A DNA stretch of 58,941 nucleotides, taken from NCBI GenBank assembly GCA_020404105.1, contig JADBWH010000012.1, positions 1 to 58,941 on the forward strand, in the 5' to 3' direction. A program made the position numbers and the translations under genes. The DNA comes from Pseudanabaena sp. M53BS1SP1A06MG. Its GTDB lineage: Bacteria > Cyanobacteriota > Cyanobacteriia > Pseudanabaenales > Pseudanabaenaceae. Below the pieces are notes generated by a model. The model had not been told where the DNA came from. It was given only the letters and a program-made list of their open reading frames with translations, and ran no database searches. Every line of letters starts with the position of its first letter. Position 1 is the stretch's first letter. Positions 52,533 to 58,941 of this stretch are shown here, in pieces.

Positions 52533-53521
52533 GCAAATGGAAGTTAGTCAAGCTAGACTTCAAGAATAATCCTGCTCATTTTGGTGAACTGGGAATTGGC
52601 ATGGAAGAAACTAGCGAACGAGTGCGATCAGATACCCTGTTTAGTGCTTTAGTGATTTCTTACGCCCGTATTGGTAAAAATGTCGATACCTTACTTCGGC
52701 GTTTTCATCAAGAAGAAGTACCTTTTCGTCTAAGTTCTAGCTTCATTTATAGAGAACAGGACGGCAAAACCACCTATTTTTTACCGCGCCCTAAGTATCC
52801 TCCAACTAACTATCCTACTGGTGATGATCTCAAAATTGCTAAGGATTACAAGAAACTCAATTTCTTGGATTTAGAAACATGGAAAAACTGGTATCAGAAT
52901 GGCAGCTTTAATAAGGATGCAGAACTACCTGAAAACTTTTACAGTAAATGTTTTGACATTGATAAACAGCCTAAAATTGCCATCGATCGCAACACTCGCG
53001 CCACCAATCTATATCACACATCTTTTGTTCGTTATCGCTCTAAATCAAACGATAAATCTGGTTTGTATTTTCTAATAGAGTTTAACGATGAAAGCTTAGA
53101 AAATGATCTTAACGATCTTAAAGCAGCGCTAGAACTATTAGGTGAAGAGGGACTTGGTGGCGAAAAATCGAGTGGTGCAGGTCAATTTGAGGCTTCATGG
53201 CATGATTTAGATGAGATATGGAAAGAGCTAATTAAATTTGATGGCAATTTTCAAAGCCTAATCAGTCTTTATTGGGATGACGAATTAATCTCTCTTGACA
53301 ACTCTAGCTATGAATTACAGGAACGTGGCGGATGGATTACATCATCTAGTAAGAATCAAAGGCGTAAAAAAGTCGTTATGTTTGCTGAAGGCTCTGTATT
53401 TTCAGAAATTCCTAAAGGCAAACTCGCTAACGTTACACCTCCCGAGTTTTCGCAACATAAAATATATCGCAGTGGAATTGCTGTCAGTCTGCCAATCAAA
53501 ATCGATTTAAAGGGAACATGA
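52529..53521 (+). CDS. csm4: Type III-A RAMP protein Csm4
   Basis: A 330-aa protein. It begins WKLVKLDFKNNPAHFGELG, and EETSERVRSDTLFSALVISY is the typical Csm4 first segment; GEEGLGGEKSSGAGQFE is the glycine-rich loop. Csm4 holds the 5' crRNA handle and contacts Cas10. Four-base overlaps join it to csm3 and csm5. Confidence 0.93.
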   Translation: MSKWKLVKLDFKNNPAHFGELGIGMEETSERVRSDTLFSALVISYARIGKNVDTLLRRFHQEEVPFRLSSSFIYREQDGKTTYFLPRPKYPPTNYPTGDDLKIAKDYKKLNFLDLETWKNWYQNGSFNKDAELPENFYSKCFDIDKQPKIAIDRNTRATNLYHTSFVRYRSKSNDKSGLYFLIEFNDESLENDLNDLKAALELLGEEGLGGEKSSGAGQFEASWHDLDEIWKELIKFDGNFQSLISLYWDDELISLDNSSYELQERGGWITSSSKNQRRKKVVMFAEGSVFSEIPKGKLANVTPPEFSQHKIYRSGIAVSLPIKIDLKGT

Positions 53522-54834
53522 TGACTCAAATTACTACCTTACCCGATCGCTCTGCCATCAGAGAACAACGCAAACTAGAAGTCAAGAAATTTCAGCTTTA
53601 CAGCCAAATGTTTCACATTGGTTCAGAAGTATCCAAGCTGAATCCCTTTGAGTATGTGGCAACAGGAAATCGCGTTTACTTGCCTGATCGCGATGCCCTA
53701 GCTCAAGCATTGCGAGAAGAAGGCAAGTTACAGGAATATATCAACCGCATTGAAGATCGACAAGAAATTACATCTCTCTTGAAAAATGCCTTTGGTGATC
53801 GCTGGTATGAAACTGAAACCGATGACGGTAAGCCTATCTTCCCAGAATACAGAGCAAGCAAGCGACTCACTGAACAGAAAATTACTGACCTGCGCCCAAT
53901 GATGCGTAATGGTATGGGGAAATTATATGTGCCTGGAACTTCGATAAAAGGCGCAATTAGAACAGCGATCGCTTATCACCTGCTCAAAAATGCTGATCGG
54001 TTCAGAGTGCCACAGCGTAACAGAATCAGTAGCATCGAAACCCAGCTAAAAAATAATTTAGGTGAACTCAGACAAAGGGCTAAATTTGTGGATGATCGCC
54101 TATTCATGGATGAGCTATTTGCCAACTACGGCTTAACCTATCAAAATCGCGCTGCATCAGTACAGGATCGCCCCAATCCCAATACTGACATTATGCGCGC
54201 TGTCCATGTCACAGATACCGACCCAATTGAGCAATTTACAAAGTTGAATAAGAACGGTCAAACCGTAACCTACAACCAAGCCCTAGTTGCCGAAGTCTTA
54301 GTAACCAGTCACTCGAACGATGACAAAGCGAAATACCGCGCTTCCATCTATGCGGAAATGGTATCTAATCTGCAAGTTCCCTTTGAAATAACCATTGATC
54401 AAGAAATGTTGTCATGGTTTAAGCATCGCCAGAATATGCAATTACCTTTTCAGAACATTGATGATCTGATCAAAATTTGTAAAGAATTTGCTCAAGAACA
54501 ATGGAACTTTGAACATGACTATTGGCAAGGCGTTAAAGACAATATCAATGCTAAAGATGGCAATCAACAACCTATCAATCTTAATTACGATCGCATTCAC
54601 AAATTCTATGAAAAAGAAACCTGTCCCTATGCCCTCAGAATTGGTTGGGGTAGCGGCATGACAGGAACCACGATCGGTACATTATTAGATGACGAGTTAC
54701 GCGCTCAAGTTCGCGATATTTGCGGCATTAAAGCCCCCAATTTTGAAGCGCCTAAGTCTCGGCGCACTGTGGCAAATGCCAAAAGAGAAATTCAATTTGT
54801 GCTAGGATGGTCTATGTTTAAGCCTCTAATTTAG
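53518..54834 (+). CDS. csm5: Type III-A RAMP protein Csm5
   Basis: A 438-aa protein. FQLYSQMFHIGSEVSKLNPFEY is the family start, and YVPGTSIKGAIRTAIAYHLL is a RAMP hallmark. ALRIGWGSGMTGTTIG is the C-terminal glycine-rich loop. Csm5 caps the complex at the 3' end of the crRNA. It is followed after 11 bp by the PARIS-like ATPase gene. Confidence 0.93.
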   Translation: MMTQITTLPDRSAIREQRKLEVKKFQLYSQMFHIGSEVSKLNPFEYVATGNRVYLPDRDALAQALREEGKLQEYINRIEDRQEITSLLKNAFGDRWYETETDDGKPIFPEYRASKRLTEQKITDLRPMMRNGMGKLYVPGTSIKGAIRTAIAYHLLKNADRFRVPQRNRISSIETQLKNNLGELRQRAKFVDDRLFMDELFANYGLTYQNRAASVQDRPNPNTDIMRAVHVTDTDPIEQFTKLNKNGQTVTYNQALVAEVLVTSHSNDDKAKYRASIYAEMVSNLQVPFEITIDQEMLSWFKHRQNMQLPFQNIDDLIKICKEFAQEQWNFEHDYWQGVKDNINAKDGNQQPINLNYDRIHKFYEKETCPYALRIGWGSGMTGTTIGTLLDDELRAQVRDICGIKAPNFEAPKSRRTVANAKREIQFVLGWSMFKPLI

Positions 54835-54845
54835 ATAACAAAATC

Positions 54846-56234
54846 ATGTCAATATACATTACTAGAGTTAAAGCAATAGGAGTTCATGGTCGTTTTGACT
54901 TTGATGAAGAGCTTCATGAAGGTATGAACATTCTTTATGGGTTTAATGGTGCTGGGAAAACCACCTTTTTGCAAATTATTGCTAATCTCCTTAACAGTGA
55001 TTTTTATAGATTTCAACATATTACATTCAAATATATTGAAGTCACCTATAGTGATGGTAACGTTATTAGATTAGACTATCATAGTCAAAAAGATACTTTT
55101 AGAATCTCAAAAAATAGTCTCCGTAAAACGCCTGAGATCTCTAAAGATTTTGATAATAGAGTTTTCAAAAACCCTAAAATAGTCAATCTAAATGGATTTG
55201 AACCTTTAGTCAAATCATTATATATTCCTTCATTTAGACTAATAGTTGATGCGTGGTTTTATTCTAGAAAAGATAATCTACTAAATAATGACGAAAGAAT
55301 CGCTCAAAAAACTTTGTATGCTAGGCAAGTATTTGGAGAGTTTGTACCTGTGATAGATTATCCTTCAATTACAGAAGTTATTGAAAGCTTAACTGAAGAT
55401 TTAAAAGAAGCAAAATTAAAGTTGGCAATCTCTGAACGAGAAATATTTCTAACCTATATGAGTGGTTTTTATAACCTAAGCATTGATGAAAGCAATGAAA
55501 ACATAAATGCTGATAGATCGATTGCTATTGAATATGAAGATACAAAAAAAATTATTACTGAGCTACAAAACAATCAATTTCAAAATGAACTTGAATCTTT
55601 AAATCAATTTACTACACAAATTGATGATTTATTCTTACGAGTCAGTAATTCCACATATCAAAATTTTACCAATGGGATTCTGATATTAAAAACTTACCAT
55701 AAACTTCTTAGAAATTTACTTGAAGCACGAAAGAGATTTTTCAAGGATTTAGAATCTTATCTGAATGCAGTAAATCATTTTTTGGTTGATAAAAAACTAG
55801 TCTTTGAGAAAAAAAATGATGATTCTATAGAGCCTACTTTTTGTTTTAAATACCTTAATACTTCTCCAAATGAATCATTAATTGATGATATACAGAGCTT
55901 ATCATCTGGTGAACATCAGATTCTCGCATTTATTTATGCTTGTTATTTTGCTAAAGATAAAATTATCTTAATAGACGAGCCTGAAACATCTTTACATATC
56001 GATTGGCAAAGAGACTTATTGGATAGTATCAGTCAATACTCGCATCAGTTTATTATATGTACTCATTCTCCATCGGTTCCAGCCGACTACAGCGACTACC
56101 TTAAAAAGTTAAATGTTAGTTATACTGATCAATCGGTATGGGATGAGAACTATATTGATTCTTCTGAGGATAGTGAAAGCTTGAATCATACCGATGAAAG
56201 TGAAGATATGGAGGATATTGAAGTTGCAATATAA
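54846..56234 (+). CDS. ABC-type AAA ATPase, AriA/PARIS-like
   Basis: A 462-aa ATPase. Walker A is GFNGAGKT (32-39), the signature is LSSGEHQILAF, Walker B is IILIDEPETSLHI, and the H-loop is ICTHSPS. A coiled-coil insertion fills the middle, and the C-terminus is acidic and serine-rich (SSEDSESLNHTDESEDMEDI). It is followed by a DUF4435 gene that overlaps it. AriA of PARIS is such an ATPase next to a DUF4435 protein. Composition is more AT-rich than the csm genes, in line with a separate origin. Confidence 0.85.
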   Translation: MSIYITRVKAIGVHGRFDFDEELHEGMNILYGFNGAGKTTFLQIIANLLNSDFYRFQHITFKYIEVTYSDGNVIRLDYHSQKDTFRISKNSLRKTPEISKDFDNRVFKNPKIVNLNGFEPLVKSLYIPSFRLIVDAWFYSRKDNLLNNDERIAQKTLYARQVFGEFVPVIDYPSITEVIESLTEDLKEAKLKLAISEREIFLTYMSGFYNLSIDESNENINADRSIAIEYEDTKKIITELQNNQFQNELESLNQFTTQIDDLFLRVSNSTYQNFTNGILILKTYHKLLRNLLEARKRFFKDLESYLNAVNHFLVDKKLVFEKKNDDSIEPTFCFKYLNTSPNESLIDDIQSLSSGEHQILAFIYACYFAKDKIILIDEPETSLHIDWQRDLLDSISQYSHQFIICTHSPSVPADYSDYLKKLNVSYTDQSVWDENYIDSSEDSESLNHTDESEDMEDIEVAI

Positions 56235-57156
56235 CCTTCAAAGCTATCTCAATTCAGTTCAAATGAGTGGACGCAAGCACTTACTTGTTGAAGGAAAGTA
56301 TGACAAACAATCGTTTCGTATTTTCCTAAATGCATTCATTTCACATATTAAAGTTGATATTGATATTGCTGAAAATTTAAGTGATCCAGCAATACTTGGT
56401 GGTAATTGTCAAAAAGTTGAGAAAGTTACTGAAATTATAAACTCTAAAGAGTATGCCTCAAGATTTGTGGGATTTGTTGATCGAGAATATCGTGAATTTG
56501 ACCTTGAGGCAGTTGCAGATAAACTTGGATGTCACAATCAAATATTACGGTTAGTCTGGTCAAGAGGGCATTCTATCGAAAACTACTTTTTGGATTATCA
56601 TATTATTCATGAGTCACTTTTGGGACTTTCTTCTGTAGAATGCTTTGATAAAGCAATTAAAGATTTCGCTAACTGTTTTGAGAAAGCTATTCGGATTGCT
56701 TGCGCTTTAGGGCTTACAGGCTTTGAAATGGGGAATTCTGAGATGATAAGAAAATGTATTCACCCAGATTTATTTAACATTCAAAATTCAGAGATAATTT
56801 TGCAAATAGAACTATGGAAAGATTTCTTAAAAGAAAGAAAGGTCACTGAAGAAGAAGTTTTGAAGGCAGTAAATAGCTTTCAAAGTTGGATAGGAAAACT
56901 GACAGATGTAAGTTTTGAAACTGTGCGATGGCTGTGTGACGGTCATTCTGGTATAAGAATGGTCTGGACTGTTTATTATCGCTGTGTATTTGTAAATACA
57001 TCTGAAAACCCAAAAAATGAAGCGAATAAAATATATAAAGTTCCCGAAGATACTAGATTTCAGGCTCTTGCCAGTTGGTTAGTTAGAAAAGCTAAAGCGA
57101 AGCAATCTGTTTACCCCTATGAAGTTCTAAACTTATTAGAGGGTGATTTATGTTAA
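56194..57156 (+). CDS. DUF4435 TOPRIM-like protein, AriB/PARIS-like
   Basis: A protein of up to 320 aa. KHLLVEGKYDKQSFRIF carries the first TOPRIM-type glutamate, RFVGFVDREYREFD the acidic second site, and RGHSIENYFLD the conserved I-E-N-Y block of DUF4435. In PARIS, AriB is the toxic nuclease released by AriA. The start is uncertain: ATG 56194 overlaps the ATPase gene by 41 bp. A TTG at 56224 with GGAGG 9 bp upstream, or ATG 56263, are alternatives. It overlaps cas6 by 7 bp. Confidence 0.85.
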   Translation: MKVKIWRILKLQYNLQSYLNSVQMSGRKHLLVEGKYDKQSFRIFLNAFISHIKVDIDIAENLSDPAILGGNCQKVEKVTEIINSKEYASRFVGFVDREYREFDLEAVADKLGCHNQILRLVWSRGHSIENYFLDYHIIHESLLGLSSVECFDKAIKDFANCFEKAIRIACALGLTGFEMGNSEMIRKCIHPDLFNIQNSEIILQIELWKDFLKERKVTEEEVLKAVNSFQSWIGKLTDVSFETVRWLCDGHSGIRMVWTVYYRCVFVNTSENPKNEANKIYKVPEDTRFQALASWLVRKAKAKQSVYPYEVLNLLEGDLC

Positions 57157-57923
57157 TTCGTTCTACTTGGCAGCTTAGTGTTACAGAACCGAGCGCTTTA
57201 CCCCGATCGCACCATCTGAGTTTAGCCAAAGACTTACATAATCGCCTTGATATTCGTATGGGTGAAGAGCAAATTCCTAGTACTACCTTTTCTGGCATTC
57301 TGGGGTTTTACGATCGCAATGGCGACTTTGTAACTTTTCTACCAGATCAGGTTTATACACTTACTCTAAGCGGTTTACAAGAGTCATCTTCTAAAGCGAT
57401 CGCCGATTTAAGTCTGGGTGAAGCACTTGAGTTTTTGGGTGTAAAATTTGAGATTAGTGATCGTCAAGATGAAATCACTACTTACGAAAATCTCTATACC
57501 GAACTAGTTGCAAATGAACCTGAAGCAATTAGAAAATTTGAACTCAATTTTCTCTCACCCACTGCCTTTGCTCAAGGTCGCATCCATTTACCTCTGCCGA
57601 TTCCTCAACTAATGTTTCGTAGTTGGCTAGAACGCTGGAATCATTTTGCATCTGTATATCTGGGCAGTGACGATCTGATCGCTTATCTGACCAGCTATTT
57701 TACGATCACTCGTCATCACATCAGGACTGGGACTGTGCAGATTCATCAAGGTCAATGTACTGGGTTTACGGGGCATGTGACAATGCAGGCGATCGGTAAA
57801 GTCGATCCTTTGCTGGCTAATATTGCTCACTTATTAGTTCAGTATGCCGCGTTTGCTGGCACTGGCATCAAAACCCGTCTCAGTATGGGACAAACAGAAA
57901 TCTATAAGAAACAAAAGGAGTGA
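57150..57923 (+). CDS. cas6: CRISPR-associated endoribonuclease Cas6
   Basis: A 257-aa Cas6. STWQLSVTEPSALPRSHHLSLA is the family start, and FAGTGIKTRLSMGQTEI is the C-terminal glycine-rich loop of RAMP nucleases. Histidines in the N-terminal segment (HH at 21-22) are candidate catalytic residues. It cuts repeat RNA to give crRNAs. It is translationally coupled to the DUF4435 gene by an overlap. No repeat array is in the window, so its substrate lies elsewhere. Confidence 0.9.
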   Translation: MLIRSTWQLSVTEPSALPRSHHLSLAKDLHNRLDIRMGEEQIPSTTFSGILGFYDRNGDFVTFLPDQVYTLTLSGLQESSSKAIADLSLGEALEFLGVKFEISDRQDEITTYENLYTELVANEPEAIRKFELNFLSPTAFAQGRIHLPLPIPQLMFRSWLERWNHFASVYLGSDDLIAYLTSYFTITRHHIRTGTVQIHQGQCTGFTGHVTMQAIGKVDPLLANIAHLLVQYAAFAGTGIKTRLSMGQTEIYKKQKE

Positions 57924-57928
57924 TTTAA

Positions 57929-58618
57929 ATGCCAAAAGTTTTTGTGTCTCCCTGTGGAACAAGTTTACTGACTAACTCTACTGAAGAATCCATCAGGAAG
58001 CTATTGAATGATACAGCAAACTATCAAGAGTCATAGTTAACAGTTGAACAAAAGCAAATTATTGATCGGCATTGTTCTCTGCGTTATCAACAAATTATGG
58101 CTTCAGAAATGAGTGAAGCACGCAAATTGAGTGCAGAATTAAATGGAATAATTACTTACTGTAATGGTAAGCCTATTAAATCAGATCAGCATATTATTCT
58201 TGCGACAGATACTTATTTAGGAAGGAAAACAGCCAGATTTGTTGTGGAATGGTTGAATAAGCAAGGCTATAATGCCCTAGACAAAGTTGTTACAAAGCTA
58301 TCAACTAAGGATGTTGAATCATTTCGAGATGCTATGTCCGAACTAGTATTGTGGTGTGCCGAAGAACTAAGACAACAGTATCCAGAACCAGTTTGGAATA
58401 TTGTTTTTAATTTGACAGGTGGTTTTAAAAGTGTTAACGGTTTCTTGCAGACACTTGCCATGTTCTATGCTCATGAAAGTGTTTATATTTTTGAAAAAGG
58501 AGGCAACCTCATAAAAATTCCTCGCCTCCCGATTCAGTTAGATACAAAAGATTTAATAGGTAAGCACTTACTTACTTTTCGTCGTTTAGCAGTGCTAAAA
58601 CAAGAGTTGCCTGTCTGA
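57929..58618 (+). pseudogene. APE2256-family (TIGR02619) CARF protein, interrupted by an in-frame TAG
   Basis: The frame from ATG 57929 encodes KVFVSPCGTSLLTNSTEES, the first CARF strand and ligand loop. It then meets TAG at 58034-58036 (codon 36) and continues open for 194 codons to 58618. The C-terminal part (from ATG 58097, 173 aa) includes FNLTGGFKSVNGFLQT, typical of the APE2256 family. The gene would be a cyclic-oligoadenylate sensor. Either it is recently inactivated, the TAG is read through, or only the truncated part is made. It starts 5 bp after cas6. Confidence 0.8.
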
Positions 58619-58633
58619 TTGACTGACAAAAGT

Positions 58634-58941
58634 CTAGGAAGAGTAGTCGAGAATAGAAGCATAGAACTCAATACGGAAGAATTTCTGGCGATGTTTTCGA
58701 TGAGAAGCCATAGCAGGCTCAGAGTCAAGATAAGAAGTAAAAGGTTCAGAAGGAAAAAAAGTCCAGTTTTTAGTAAGAGCAGTGTGAATCCAGTTCCAGC
58801 CAATTTTAAGATAACTGAGATCTTGCACCATTCCCAAAAGCTTTAAGTAGGAATGGGTATGAGAACAATTTTAAAACCATAACGAGCAGCAATATCAGCA
58901 TTAATTCGGATGTATCGGAGGAGTTTTAACCAAAGGACAGA
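58634..58941 (-). pseudogene. Probable decayed transposase fragment at the window edge
   Basis: On the minus strand, the frame from the window edge (WLKLLRYIRINADIAARYGF and on) stops near 58845. A second frame, from about 58837, gives MVQDLSYLKIGWNWIHTALT and then EPAMASHRKHRQKFF, ending at 58634. The second part resembles the C-terminus of IS4-like transposases in cyanobacteria. Two frames in line suggest a frameshift. The gene continues outside the window, so the call is tentative. Confidence 0.4.

Noticed and set aside
58619-58846. Plus-strand frame of 75 aa after the CARF gene
   Set aside because: It is opposite the transposase-like frame, is highly basic and has no recognised family.
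1-58941. tRNA, rRNA and riboswitch genes
   Set aside because: No cloverleaf, rRNA or known riboswitch core was recognised by eye on either strand; a covariance-model scan would settle this.

Overview
The window looks like cyanobacterial DNA. The palindrome GCGATCGC (HIP1) occurs throughout, inside and outside genes. Cyanobacterium-typical families are present (xisH/xisI, Uma2/DUF820 nucleases, a CRTISO/CrtI-like oxidoreductase, a TIGR03985 CRISPR regulator), as are the RSPLTPLEKGGK-type repeats common in filamentous cyanobacteria. A Pseudanabaena-like host would fit, but I cannot prove the genus. Plasmid-type replication, partition and mobilisation genes suggest a large mobilisable plasmid, or a chromosomal element derived from one, that carries a defence island. 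No tRNA, rRNA, CRISPR array or cas1/cas2 was seen.

Region 1 (1-10.2 kb), all on + strand: the end of an unknown gene, a VWA (ViaA-like) protein, a RecA-fold AAA ATPase, a histidine phosphatase, SSB, the xisH/xisI pair, and then a tight operon (6432-10182). That operon matches a PRTRC cassette: E-like protein, ubiquitin-like C, an unknown 83-aa protein, an F-like protein, E2-like B, JAMM protease A and an E1/ThiF-like protein. Together they form a complete bacterial ubiquitin-type toolkit, but no ParB or ParM-like (D) gene is seen. Strong hairpin terminators separate the upstream genes.

Region 2 (10.2-18.7 kb): a 1 kb gene-free stretch, then a primase-polymerase-like (AEP) replication protein, a pRiA4b ORF-3 family protein, and a mobilisation module. 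The module has three minus-strand genes (an HTH protein, a ParA/MobD-like ATPase and a membrane protein), an oriT-like palindrome cluster, MobC and a MOB_P-type relaxase. A carotenoid-type FAD oxidoreductase follows.

Region 3 (20.5-38.9 kb): a complete type 1 BREX system, brxB-brxC-pglX-[cargo]-pglZ-brxL, with brxA on the opposite strand at the far end. The cargo between pglX and pglZ is a MNT gene with a deleted HEPN partner, a Uma2 nuclease, an ART-like/EF-Tu-like pair, an Rpn fragment and an AAA ATPase/DUF4276-like pair. PglX and PglZ contain in-frame palindromic-repeat insertions, and pglX has a striking internal change in base composition.

Region 4 (39.2-43.6 kb): an SNF2 helicase plus SWIM-domain protein pair, bounded upstream by MITE-like palindromes.

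Region 5 (43.6-58.6 kb): a WYL-type TIGR03985 regulator diverging from a 13-kb type III-A CRISPR-Cas operon: csx3-AAA, csx1-like CARF-HEPN, a PD-(D/E)XK-like protein, cas10 (GGDD kept, no HD motif seen), Uma2, csm2, csm3, csm4, csm5, a PARIS-like AAA ATPase/DUF4435 pair, cas6 and an APE2256-family CARF gene interrupted by an in-frame TAG. The window ends in what may be a decayed transposase. The combined logic is cyclic-oligoadenylate signalling (Cas10 to Csx1, with Csx3 as brake) plus nested accessory nucleases. Two different ATPase/TOPRIM-like pairs sit inside two different larger defence operons.
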